DNA of 64,000 nt from CAVSWT01 sp963775245 (GTDB taxonomy: Bacteria; Bacteroidota; Ignavibacteria; Ignavibacteriales; Ignavibacteriaceae). The notes under the pieces are model-generated. The model was not told the DNA's origin. It was given only the letters and a program-made list of their open reading frames with translations, and made no database searches. The stretch is taken from NCBI GenBank assembly GCA_963775245.1, contig CAVZID010000022.1, positions 124,001 to 188,000 on the forward strand. Direction: 5' to 3'. Positions 1 to 8,456 of the stretch are shown here, piece by piece. Numbering within the stretch: position 1 is the stretch's first letter; every line of letters begins with the position of its first letter. Position numbers and translations under genes: made by a program.

Positions 1-579
1 AATGATGGAATTGCTTACCTGTTAAATAAAAATATAGTGAATACCCCGGGAACAAAATTTGTTTATAACACCGGGTTGCCCATTTTACAATCTGTGATAC
101 TTGAAAAGTGTGCAAATGAAACTGTGGCTGACTTCACAAATCAAAAATTATTTGTTCCATTAGGAATTTCTTCGTGGAGTTGGAATTCATTTCAGGATAG
201 TATTACAAATACAGGAAGCGGGTTATCTCTACGTCCAATTGATCTTGCTTTAATTGGACAGCTTTTACTCAATAAAGGCAGCTGGAATGGACTGCAGATA
301 GTTCCGCAAGATTGGATAAATGAATCAACTCAAAAATCTATTTCAGTAAATCCAAATTATGACTATGGCTATTACTGGTGGAGGTTTTCAGATCAGAACC
401 CGGTTGTACAAAGCCTACCGGTAAATGATTTATATTTTGCATGGGGATACAGTGACCAATTTTTATTTGTAATCCCGAGCTATAACATGGAAGTAATAAT
501 TACTGCAGACAACCATGAAAATGATTACCCGATATTTAATATTCTAAAAGATTATGTTTTTGAAGCTGTGTTAAAGTAA
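1..579 (+). CDS. Serine beta-lactamase-like hydrolase, C-terminal part (5' end outside window)
   Basis: The frame is open from the first base, so the start lies upstream of the window; about 193 codons remain. The visible part matches the C-terminal half of the beta-lactamase / penicillin-binding-protein-like serine hydrolase family (6-aminohexanoate-dimer hydrolase or EstB type). It has a PGTKFVYNTG segment, where the Tyr-x-Asn active-site box of the family normally lies (here YNT), and a closing strand with GYSDQFLFVIP, which resembles the GxGGQ segment near the third active-site box. The catalytic SxxK box is not in the window. Substrate cannot be told. It is followed after 26 bp by a palindromic repeat. 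Confidence 0.75.
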   Translation, partial: NDGIAYLLNKNIVNTPGTKFVYNTGLPILQSVILEKCANETVADFTNQKLFVPLGISSWSWNSFQDSITNTGSGLSLRPIDLALIGQLLLNKGSWNGLQIVPQDWINESTQKSISVNPNYDYGYYWWRFSDQNPVVQSLPVNDLYFAWGYSDQFLFVIPSYNMEVIITADNHENDYPIFNILKDYVFEAVLK

Positions 580-605
580 ATTAATGACAATCAGAATTCA
601 CTCGG

Positions 606-628
606 CTGTCACGGTCGCACCGTGACAG
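606..628. repeat. REP-like palindrome, left copy flanking the transposase
   Basis: A 23-bp near-perfect palindrome built from CTGTCACGGT and ACCGTGACAG around a 3-base centre. It is the exact reverse complement of the copy at 1244-1266, so the two copies mirror each other around the transposase gene. This is the usual arrangement of REP sequences around their dedicated tyrosine transposase. Confidence 0.8.
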
Positions 629-672
629 AAAACATTGAACTAACAGTTAACAAATAAAAGTGGAAAAATTAA

Positions 673-1236
673 ATGGGTAGAAGAGGAAGATTAAACCTGA
701 CAGATGAAAGAATATTTTTTGTAACAACAACAGTGGTTAAGTTCACACCTGTATTCTCATATCACCCTTTTTGTGATATACTAATTAACATTATAAAATA
801 TTACCGAAACAAATTTAAATTTGATATTCTCGGTTATGTGATTATGCCGACTCATTTTCATTGGATTGTAAAAGTAGAACCTAAATACGGAACTATTTCA
901 GATATAATGAGAGATATAAAAAAGTTTACAGCATGGCAAATTTTCGATATAGTAAAAAAAGAAAGTTTAGATAAATTGGAAATCATCTTCATGGATGAAG
1001 TTATAGAAATTAAAGATTAAATAAGAAAATTATGGATGAAGAGATTTGATGATGAAGTAATTCGAAATGAAAAAATGTTCTGGGCCAAACTAAGATATAT
1101 TCATAATAACCCGGTAAAAGCTGGTCTTGTGATAAAACCCGAGGATTATAAATATTCCAGTGCAATGAATTATGTAAACAAAGATAATTCAATTATTGAA
1201 GTTGATACAGAATATGCTGGTATAGAAATAATATGA
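673..1236 (+). pseudogene. REP-associated tyrosine transposase (IS200/Y1-like), in-frame stop
   Basis: The reading frame is that of a RAYT (Y1_Tnp, IS200-like) single-strand transposase. Residues about 56-63 contain MPTHFHWI, which carries the HUH histidine pair. After the TAA at 1018-1020 the same frame resumes with RKLWMKRFDDEVIR and FWAKLRYIHNNPVKAGLV, the family's typical C-terminal signature. The two halves are in the same frame, so one nonsense codon rather than a frameshift splits the gene. The catalytic tyrosine of these enzymes lies in the segment just before or around this break. The flanking palindromes at 606-628 and 1244-1266 are its probable substrate. Probably inactive unless the stop is a sequencing error. 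Confidence 0.85.
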
Positions 1237-1243
1237 TGAGATT

Positions 1244-1360
1244 CTGTCACGGTGCGACCGTGACAGCCGCGGTGTTCTGTCATAATGCACGACCATTACT
1301 TCTATGGCAATTTTGTCACGGTGCGACTGCGACAGCCTGTCCTCACCTGCGTCAAGGTAC
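1244..1360. repeat. Cluster of REP-like palindromes, right side
   Basis: The copy at 1244-1266 is a 23-bp palindrome and the exact reverse complement of 606-628. Degenerate copies follow: a partial one near 1277-1296, a better one at 1314-1335 (TGTCACGGTGCGACTGCGAC then AG) and a partial one at 1337-1360 ending GGTACGACCATGACA. The cluster ends 29 bp before the histidine kinase stop codon and may serve as a transcript end for it. Short open frames across this region are only repeat translations. Confidence 0.7.
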
Positions 1361-1388
1361 GACCATGACAACCAAGGGGGAAAACCCC

Positions 1389-2435
1389 TCACCTCTTCAA
1401 CCTAAACGAAAACTCACTCCCCTTCCCCAATTCGCTGTTAACTTCTATTTTTGAGCTGTGTGCTTCAACAATGTGTTTTACAATTGCTAATCCCAAACCT
1501 GTACCGCCTACAGCGCGCGACCGTGCTTTGTCAACACGATAGAATCTTTCAAAAATTCTGTTCACATCGTCTTCAGATATTCCGATGCCAGTATCTCTAA
1601 TTATTATTTTTCCGTATCTGTCTTCCTCTTCAACTAAAACTTCAACCTTACCTATCTCAGTATATTTAATTGAATTTTGTAAAAGATTGGCTATCACCTG
1701 CCGCAGTTTATTTTTATCTCCAAACAATTGAAGATTTTCTCTAACCGGGTGATAAATGAGTTCGATGCCTTTTTCTTGTGCCATCAATTCATGATCTTTA
1801 ACGATGGTTCGAAGATATTCATCTATATTAAAGTAACGGTAGCTTAATCTCATCTCACCGGATTCAATCATGGAAATATCAATTAAGTCATTAAGTAAGT
1901 TGCTGAGATTAATTGTATGCTGATTTGCTTTTTCCAAAAAAGAAGTGTTTACCATATTATCATTTATTGCACCGTTAAGTAAGGTTTCAACATAACCTTG
2001 AATTGCAAAAATTGGAGTTCTTAATTCATGGCTAACATTAGCTAAAAATTCTGTTCGCATTCTTTCCAGCTTTTTCAAATACTCAATGTCGGCTTTTACA
2101 CGTTCAAACATTTGTTTAATTTCTTCTTCCAATTCACGGAGATTACGGCTGAGCTTTATTTCATCAGAAGAAAGAAATAAGTTGTTCCTAATGTTGTGAA
2201 TGATAGTCTTAATTTCATTGACTTCATCATTTCTCTTTTTACCGATTAGATTTAAAAAGAATAAGCTTAAAACAATTATAAGAAGTATCAGCGATATGAC
2301 TATATGAAGTTTGTCAACAATTAAAAAGATGGTAACAATAACGGAGATGTCGAAAAGCAGAAACTCTTTTAAGTAAACACGTGAAGAAAATAAATTATTT
2401 TTTAATTCATTCCACACTTTTGAACTTGTACCCAA
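1389..2435 (-). CDS. PhoR-type sensor histidine kinase
   Basis: A 348-residue membrane histidine kinase. Two hydrophobic segments lie at about 25-41 and 43-64 with almost no loop between, so no periplasmic sensor domain is visible. A helical linker follows, then the H-box FLANVSHELRTPI with phospho-accepting His136, an N-box around Asn254, the G1 box DTGIGI at 281-286 and the G2 box GGTGLGLAIV at 310-319. It overlaps the end of the response regulator gene by 29 bp, so the two are co-translated. The first possible start is TTG; a GTG at codon 7 is an alternative. By similarity this is the PhoR/PhoB phosphate-type pair, but no pst genes are nearby and the signal is unknown. Confidence 0.88.
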   Translation of the reverse strand: MGTSSKVWNELKNNLFSSRVYLKEFLLFDISVIVTIFLIVDKLHIVISLILLIIVLSLFFLNLIGKKRNDEVNEIKTIIHNIRNNLFLSSDEIKLSRNLRELEEEIKQMFERVKADIEYLKKLERMRTEFLANVSHELRTPIFAIQGYVETLLNGAINDNMVNTSFLEKANQHTINLSNLLNDLIDISMIESGEMRLSYRYFNIDEYLRTIVKDHELMAQEKGIELIYHPVRENLQLFGDKNKLRQVIANLLQNSIKYTEIGKVEVLVEEEDRYGKIIIRDTGIGISEDDVNRIFERFYRVDKARSRAVGGTGLGLAIVKHIVEAHSSKIEVNSELGKGSEFSFRLKR

Positions 2436-3099
2436 CCCCTTTCACGGTTTCAATTAAATCAGAATAATTCTCAAGCTTTTCGCGGATCTTTCTTACATGA
2501 ACATCAACAGTACGGTCAACTACAAAAACATCGGCACCCCAAATATCTTTAAGCAAATTCTCTCTTGAAAAAACTCTACCGGGATTATTTGCAAGAAAAT
2601 AAAGTACTTCAAATTCTTTGCGCGGGAAAATTCTTTCTTCGCCATCAACTTGAACTGTATATGTATGCCTGTCAATTACCAAAGGCCCGATTGTAATTTT
2701 ACTTGGCTCAGTTTTGTTGGCAGCATTTGCTTCAGTTTTGCGCAAATTTGATTTTACTCTGGCAATTAATTTTTTAGGTGAAATCGGCTTTTGAATAAAA
2801 TCACTTGCCCCTAATTCCAATCCTAAAATCTCATCCTTCTCAGCAGACTTTGCGGTAAGAAAAACAATTGGGGTAGTAGCAAATTCTTGTTTAGTTCTAA
2901 TCCTTCTACAAACTTCATAACCATCTAATTTGGGCATCATAATATCTAACAGAACCAGGTCCGGCTTTTCAGAAAGTTTTTTAAGAGCTTCATCACCATC
3001 ATAAGCAGTGATAACTTCAAAACCTTCCTGCTTTAAATTGTATTCTAAAAATTCTACAATATCTTTTTCGTCATCTACAAGAAGTATTTTTGTTTTCAT
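2407..3099 (-). CDS. OmpR/PhoB-family response regulator
   Basis: A 230-residue two-domain regulator. The receiver domain (1-115) has the acidic pocket VDDE at 8-11, the phospho-acceptor Asp52 in LLDIMMPKLDG, Thr82 and Lys104. The C-terminal winged helix (about 130-228) has the OmpR-type segment FPRKEFEVLYFLANNPGRVFS and ends with VDVHVRKIREKL and TVKGVGYKF. It is the partner of the overlapping histidine kinase. It starts 3 bp after the stop of the Gfo/Idh/MocA gene, so it sits inside one operon with dxs. Confidence 0.92.
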   Translation of the reverse strand: MKTKILLVDDEKDIVEFLEYNLKQEGFEVITAYDGDEALKKLSEKPDLVLLDIMMPKLDGYEVCRRIRTKQEFATTPIVFLTAKSAEKDEILGLELGASDFIQKPISPKKLIARVKSNLRKTEANAANKTEPSKITIGPLVIDRHTYTVQVDGEERIFPRKEFEVLYFLANNPGRVFSRENLLKDIWGADVFVVDRTVDVHVRKIREKLENYSDLIETVKGVGYKFKSVE

Positions 3100-3102
3100 A
3101 TT

Positions 3103-4110
3103 TTATTTCAGTTTAATTTCTTTTTGAGTTTTTGAAGAATTGTACATCGCTTCCAAAATTTTCATTCGTAATAAAGCATCTTCGCCTGAGGAGAAAACCG
3201 GGTTAAGTCCCCGCACTGCCCCGATAAAGCTTTTCAATTCATTTAAATAAGATTTTTTAAATAAGCTTGTGCTGCTTTCTTTCTGTGAAGGTGTTAAATC
3301 CATTACCTGGTCATCAACTCTTCTATAAACACGAAATGGATTTAACGTTGCAAATCCTTTTGAGCCGTAAACATTCAAATAAAATAAGTCCCTGTCAATC
3401 GGAAGCGACCAGCTTGTTTCCATTGTTATTAAAGCAGAGCTTTTACATTTCAACATCGTTACGGAAGTATCTTCAACATTTTTTGTGTTGTGAGTAAAGT
3501 TTTGTGTTGATACGGAAGCAATAGCTGGATAATCAAAAAGCCATAAAGCCAAATCAAGAAGCAATATTCCAAGATCGATAATTACTCCGCCGCCGCTTTG
3601 TTCTTTTTGTGTAAACCATTTTTCACTGCTGCTCTGTCTTCTAATCCATCCGCATTTAATATAAAACGGAGCTCCTATTTCACCGGTTCCCAATAGGCTT
3701 CTCAACAGCATTGCATCTGGCCTGTAACGAAGGTTCATACCAACCATAACTTTGCGTTTACTTTTTTTAGCTGCATCTATCACTTGCTTCGCTTCAGTGT
3801 AATTGCGTGCTAAAGGCTTTTCAACTAAAATATCTTTTTTTGCTTTAAGGCAGTCAATTGCTATGTCTTTATGTGAAGCAGTTGGGGTTGAAATTATAAC
3901 TGCATCAACATCACTTTTCTCTAAAAGCTCTGTATGATCTTTATAACGTTCTTTAATGTTAAACTTATCTGCAAGGGCAGTAAGCCTGCCTTTATTAATT
4001 TCAGCAACCGCAGTAACTGCAGCATTATTTAGCTTTGCTAAATTAGGAAGATGAACTAATTGAGCAATTCCGCCAAGGCCAATGACTCCAACTTTTGTTT
4101 TTTCTTCCAT
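3103..4110 (-). CDS. Gfo/Idh/MocA-family NAD(P)-dependent oxidoreductase
   Basis: A 335-residue cytoplasmic dehydrogenase. The N-terminal Rossmann fold opens with the dinucleotide-binding loop GLGGIA (11-16), and the family signature EKPLA is at 97-101. The C-terminal half has the alpha/beta GFO domain with the SGGGVIIDLGI segment. Members oxidise or reduce sugars and cyclitols; the substrate cannot be read here. Its ATG shares one base with the stop of dxs (TAATG), so the two are translationally coupled. It lies between dxs and a two-component pair. Confidence 0.88.
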   Translation of the reverse strand: MEEKTKVGVIGLGGIAQLVHLPNLAKLNNAAVTAVAEINKGRLTALADKFNIKERYKDHTELLEKSDVDAVIISTPTASHKDIAIDCLKAKKDILVEKPLARNYTEAKQVIDAAKKSKRKVMVGMNLRYRPDAMLLRSLLGTGEIGAPFYIKCGWIRRQSSSEKWFTQKEQSGGGVIIDLGILLLDLALWLFDYPAIASVSTQNFTHNTKNVEDTSVTMLKCKSSALITMETSWSLPIDRDLFYLNVYGSKGFATLNPFRVYRRVDDQVMDLTPSQKESSTSLFKKSYLNELKSFIGAVRGLNPVFSSGEDALLRMKILEAMYNSSKTQKEIKLK

Positions 4111-6029
4111 TAAATAGAAACCTCAATATTTACTTTTTGGTTTTTTGAAAATGTTTTTACTTTCTCTGCAATACCATCTGGGTCAATACCAAGCATTTGA
4201 TGAAGTTCTGCCTGAGTGCCATGATCAATAAATTTATCAGGCAAGCCGATTCTTAAAATATCATTTTTAAAACCATGATCTGAAAAATATTCAACTACGG
4301 CACTGCCGAATCCGCCAGCCAAAGCATTCTCTTCAAGTGTTACAATCTTCGGATATTTTTCGGCAACCCGGTTTAATAATTCTTCATCAATCGGTTTAGC
4401 AAAACGCATATTAATTACTTCACAATTAATACTTTGAAAAGATAGCTTTTCGGAAGCTTGCATTGCATAATTAACCATTGAACCTAAAGCAAGAAGTGCA
4501 ACATCTTCTCCTTCCTTTAATGTTTCACTTTTTCCAATTTCAATAATATCAAAATTTTCTTTAACAGGAACACCAAGTGAAACTCCACGCGGATAACGCA
4601 AAGCAATTGGCCCGTCTTTATAATTTACAGCAGTGTAAAGCATATCTCTTAATTCAGATTCATCTTTCGGAGCCATTACAATCATTCCGGGAATCATTCT
4701 TAAATAAGATAGATCGAAAGCACCGTGATGTGTAGGGCCATCTGCACCAACCAAACCTGCACGATCTAAAACAAAAACTACATGAAGCTTTTGAAGTGCA
4801 ACATCATGAACTATTTGATCAAATCCTCTTTGTAAAAATGTAGAGTAAATTGCAACCACCGGGACAACTCCTTGGGTTGCCATACCGGCAGCAAAAGTAA
4901 CAGCATGTTCTTCTGCAATTCCAACATCAATATAATTTTTGGGATAAGATTTTTGAAGAATGTCCAGTCCTGTTCCATCCGGCATTGCAGCAGTTATCCC
5001 TATAATCGAAGGATTATCTTTTACAATTTCTGCAAGCGTATTTCCGAAAATAGAAGTATAAGAAGGATTACCCCCGGATTTTTTTATTGCTTTTCCTGTA
5101 ACTTTATCAAATGGAGTTGAAGCATGAAGTTTTTGTTCATGGCCTTCTGCCGGTTTATAACCTTTACCTTTTTGTGTAATTGCATGAACAAGTATCGGCC
5201 CTTTTAATCCTTTAACCTGTTCGAAGATTTTTAAAAGCTGATGAACATTATGCCCATTCACCGGGCCAAAATACCTGAATCCCAAAGCCTCGAAAAGCAT
5301 TCCAGGAGTAATAACAGCCTTAATCCCGTTTTCAAGCCTCACGGCAATTTTTCTTAAACGGTCGCCAAACTGATCAAGTTTCCCTGTTAAATCCCAAATT
5401 TGCCCTTTAAATTTATTATAATCAGGATGAGCAATCATTTCGGTAAAGTAGTTTGAAATCTGCCAGACGTTTGGACCGATTGACATATTGTTGTCATTCA
5501 AAACTACAATCAAATTTGATTTGAGTATGCCGGAATTATTCATTGCTTCATAAGCCATACCACCTGTCATCGCTCCATCCCCGATAACAGCTACAACTTT
5601 TCTATCTTCGTTATGAATATCTCTTGCCATCGCCATACCCAGTGCAGCAGAAATTGAAGTGGAAGCATGCCCGGCACCAAAAGTATCATATTCACTTTCA
5701 GATCTTTTTAAGAAGCCGCTAATGCCGTTGAATTGCCTGATTCTTTTTAATGCTTCTTTTCTTCCGGTTAAAATTTTATGCGGATAAGCTTGATGGCCTG
5801 TATCCCAAACAACAAGGTCATGAGGCGTATTAAAAGTTTTATGAATGGCGACAGTAAGCTCAACCGCACCAAGCCCGCCGCCGAAGTGCCCCCCAATTTC
5901 AGAAATCGTATCAATCATATACTCGCGAATATCTTTGCAGAGTATTTTTAATTCGGAAATATCAAGCTTCCTTACATCCTGTGGATATTCAATTTTAGAT
6001 AGAATTTCGTATTTCGAATCTTCAGCCAT
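4110..6029 (-). CDS. dxs: 1-deoxy-D-xylulose-5-phosphate synthase
   Basis: Full-length DXS (639 residues; family about 620-640). It condenses pyruvate and glyceraldehyde 3-phosphate to DXP, the first step of the MEP isoprenoid pathway and a precursor for thiamine and pyridoxal. The thiamine-diphosphate motif begins at GDG 150-152 and runs to the NDNN segment around 178-181. GHQAYPHK at 78-85 and GAGHASTS at 118-125 are diagnostic. The pyrimidine-binding domain carries DVGIAEEHAVTFAAGMA with the catalytic Glu, and the transketolase C domain closes the protein. An SD (GGAG) lies 8 bp before the ATG. It directly follows xseB, a common pairing. Confidence 0.96.
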   Translation of the reverse strand: MAEDSKYEILSKIEYPQDVRKLDISELKILCKDIREYMIDTISEIGGHFGGGLGAVELTVAIHKTFNTPHDLVVWDTGHQAYPHKILTGRKEALKRIRQFNGISGFLKRSESEYDTFGAGHASTSISAALGMAMARDIHNEDRKVVAVIGDGAMTGGMAYEAMNNSGILKSNLIVVLNDNNMSIGPNVWQISNYFTEMIAHPDYNKFKGQIWDLTGKLDQFGDRLRKIAVRLENGIKAVITPGMLFEALGFRYFGPVNGHNVHQLLKIFEQVKGLKGPILVHAITQKGKGYKPAEGHEQKLHASTPFDKVTGKAIKKSGGNPSYTSIFGNTLAEIVKDNPSIIGITAAMPDGTGLDILQKSYPKNYIDVGIAEEHAVTFAAGMATQGVVPVVAIYSTFLQRGFDQIVHDVALQKLHVVFVLDRAGLVGADGPTHHGAFDLSYLRMIPGMIVMAPKDESELRDMLYTAVNYKDGPIALRYPRGVSLGVPVKENFDIIEIGKSETLKEGEDVALLALGSMVNYAMQASEKLSFQSINCEVINMRFAKPIDEELLNRVAEKYPKIVTLEENALAGGFGSAVVEYFSDHGFKNDILRIGLPDKFIDHGTQAELHQMLGIDPDGIAEKVKTFSKNQKVNIEVSI

Positions 6030-6049
6030 TTATAAACGCTCCAAAATTT

Positions 6050-6286
6050 TTATTCTTCAAAAATATCCGGATCTTCTTCAAGGTTATCCAGATCTTTTTT
6101 CAATTCCGTAATTTTTAGTTCTGCTTTTTTCAGCATGTCTGTGCATTGTTTTGAAAGATTTATACCTTCTTCGTATAATTTTACTGCTTCTTCAAGTCCA
6201 AGCCCTTCGCTGTCAAGTAATGTAGAAATTTCTTCAAGACGCGAGAGGCTTTGTTCAAAAGTTTGCTTGCTATTTTTTTTTGCCAT
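6050..6286 (-). CDS. xseB: Exodeoxyribonuclease VII small subunit
   Basis: A 78-residue helical protein with the family signature FEQSLSRLEEISTLLDSEGLGLEEAVKLYEEG split over two helices, followed by QCTDMLKKAELKI. It binds XseA to form exonuclease VII, which degrades single-stranded DNA from both ends. It stands 20 bp before dxs on the same strand. Its partner xseA lies 437 bp upstream and is frameshifted, so the complex may be non-functional unless that frameshift is an artefact. Confidence 0.93.
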   Translation of the reverse strand: MAKKNSKQTFEQSLSRLEEISTLLDSEGLGLEEAVKLYEEGINLSKQCTDMLKKAELKITELKKDLDNLEEDPDIFEE

Positions 6287-6723
6287 TGTATATTAAATAT
6301 TTAACAACTAAAGAATGTTCAAAAATCTTTTTACTAGTTAATTCCGGAAACTAATTTGAATTATCATTAATTAAATGTTATAATAATTTTTTATTTAATA
6401 ATCGTTTGATAGAACAAATAATGCTTTGTATTATTTTTCCAATAAGCCCTTCTCTTTGCAAGGGAAGGGTTGGGATGGGTTCTTTGTTTTGTTGAATTCT
6501 TAGAACCCTCTCTAATCTCTCCCTTGGAAATGGAGAGACTTATTTACAATCAAACCTTTAACATTTTAATATTCTATCCAACCAAATTTCGTTTTATTCC
6601 AATTCATTTTACAAAGAACTTTTTATTAGATTATTATTTTTTCATTCTTTTATGTTAATACCTGTATGCATAGCTAAAACTAACTTTGGTAATTGAATCT
6701 TCCTCAATATAAAAATAACAATT
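6287..6723. other. Intergenic spacer with a dispersed-repeat-like segment
   Basis: A non-coding gap of 437 bp between xseA and xseB, genes that are normally adjacent. Positions about 6446-6550 are richer in G+C than the surroundings and contain two small hairpins: CCCTTC with GAAGGG around TTTGCAA near 6447-6469, and TCTCTCC with GGAGAGA near 6527-6550. This looks like an inserted dispersed repeat. The rest is A+T-rich with no convincing gene. Confidence 0.5.
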
Positions 6724-7909
6724 CTAATTATTATTCACTTCAACTTTATCATCATGAAAAATTAAATCAGCCGGAATATTCTTTTTAAAATTTGCTGCTC
6801 TTGAAATATAATTTGAATTCTGCTGAACTAAAACAAATCCTCTCTTTAATGTTCTATCAACATCGTAAGATTCTATGTTTTTCGAAAGTAAATTTAACTG
6901 GTTTTTATTTCTCAAAAAACGTTTATCAATTTTTTCATGGAGCCAGGAATGGAGATTATCAATTTGCTGGGTTCTATTTCTAACCATATCAAGCGGAATC
7001 CTAAACACATATGAATTAATTATATGGCCAATTTCTCTTTTAGAATGTTTTATATTTTCCATAATTTTTTGTGTTGAATTATAGGAAAAATCATCAATAA
7101 AGGCAAAGATATCTTCCTTATCAGGTGTAGCTAATTCCATCGCAGCGGATGGTGTCGGCGCACGCAAGTCTGCAACAAAATCTGCAATGGTAAAATCTAT
7201 TTCATGGCCAACTCCTGAGATAATTGGAATTTTGGATTTAAAAATTTCCCGTGCAACAATTTCTTCGTTAAAAGCCCAAAGGTCTTCAATCGAGCCTCCG
7301 CCTCTTCCTACAATAATTACATCAACATCTGTTTCATTTAATTGTCTTATTGATTGAACTATTGTTTGAGCAGCACCGCTTCCCTGAACTTTTGCAGGAG
7401 CGATAATAAGCTCAACCAATGGAAATCTTCTTTCCGCAACACTTATCATATCTTTAAATGCAGCTCCGTCAATTGCAGTTACAATTCCAATCTTTTTTAG
7501 AAAATTCAGGAATTGGTTTTTTATATTCCGAATCAAATAAACCTTCGTCAGCTAATTTTTGTTTTAATCTTTCAAAAGCTGCCTGAAGTTCTCCTATGCC
7601 TGATGGCTTCATGGAACGGACATCAATTTGATAAGAGCCGCGAGGAGGATAAACTGAAAGCTTGCCGGTGACAATTACCTTCATTCCATCTTCGGGAGTA
7701 AAGAAAACGTAATTGTTTAATCCTTTCCACATAGTGCAGCTAATCACCGCATTAGCATCCTTTAAATTAAAATACCAATGGCCGCTGTTGTGTGCTTTAA
7801 AATTCGAAATCTCACCTTCAATTCTTAAATCAGAAAAAGATTCTTCAAGTAAAATTTTAATTTGCTTTGTAAGTTCCGAAACTGTCATTACATTAATTTT
7901 TATCGCCAT
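6724..7909 (-). pseudogene. xseA: Exodeoxyribonuclease VII large subunit, frameshifted
   Basis: Two overlapping frames together make one XseA. The N-terminal part (7909 down to about 7505) has the OB-fold region RIEGEISNFKAHNSGHWYF and FGLFDSEYKKPIPEF-like text. The second frame (from about 7504 down to 6724) continues with LKKIGIVTAIDGAAFKDM and carries the signature GRGGGSIEDLWAFNEE. Removing one A from the AAAA run at 7501-7504 (T on the coding strand) joins them as PEFLKKIGIV, exactly as in intact XseA. The needed shift is +1, so the A-AAA-AAG heptamer here cannot be a classic -1 frameshift site. Total length would be about 395 residues, near the family norm. It lies 14 bp after the acetyltransferase gene. 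Confidence 0.9.
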
Positions 7910-7923
7910 TTTTCAAATCTTCT

Positions 7924-8454
7924 CTAATTAGTGAATAAACAAAAAGCATCAATTGGTTTATTATTAATTATTATTCTGTTTCTTGCCACACATTCTTTTA
8001 GCGCATGAACCTTCTCAGCAACTTTTTGGCTCTTAATATTTTCTACTCCCATGACAATTTCAATTCTATTTAAATTCAATTTTTGAAATCCAAATTGTAC
8101 CGCTAATAATGCGGCCTCACTTGTGTAGCCTTTGCTTGTTTCGGAAGTCCGCATCCAGTATCCAAGATTTGCAATTCTGTAAAATTGGTCAATGTGATTT
8201 AATCCAACTGCACCTAAAAATTTTTTGCTCTCTTTATGCTGAACAACAAATGAATATTCTTCCTTTTCATTCCATGCTTTTTCTCTTGATACAACCCAGG
8301 CTAAACTTTCATTGATTGTATAATTATCATTGCACCACGGCATCCATTGTGAAAGTTCCGTGATTGATTCAGTGACAGCTTCGTACAAAAATCCTGTATC
8401 ACTTTCTTTATAAGTTCGAATTAGAATATTCTTCCCTTCAAATACTTCATTCAT
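7924..8454 (-). CDS. GNAT-family N-acetyltransferase (RimJ/RimL-like)
   Basis: A 176-residue acetyltransferase of the RimJ/RimL type, which uses acetyl-CoA. The N-terminus has the typical LIRTYKESD, followed by GYWMRTSETSKGYTSEAA near the acetyl-CoA loop and LNRIEIVMGVENIKSQKVAEK in the last helix. The ATG at 8454 was chosen rather than the upstream ATG at 8484 because it falls 2 bp after the methyltransferase stop and gives the normal family N-terminus. The usual CGA of NIKSQKVAEKCGA is replaced by VHA. The substrate is unknown. Confidence 0.85.
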   Translation of the reverse strand: MNEVFEGKNILIRTYKESDTGFLYEAVTESITELSQWMPWCNDNYTINESLAWVVSREKAWNEKEEYSFVVQHKESKKFLGAVGLNHIDQFYRIANLGYWMRTSETSKGYTSEAALLAVQFGFQKLNLNRIEIVMGVENIKSQKVAEKVHALKECVARNRIIINNKPIDAFCLFTN

Positions 8455-8456
8455 GT

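Noticed and set aside
1233..1454. Open frame of 73 codons over the REP cluster
   Set aside because: Made entirely of palindromic repeats and antisense to the histidine kinase end.
7485..7510. Programmed -1 ribosomal frameshift in xseA at an A-AAA-AAG-like heptamer
   Set aside because: The second half lies in the +1 frame, so -1 slippage would move the ribosome the wrong way. A single extra base explains the data better.
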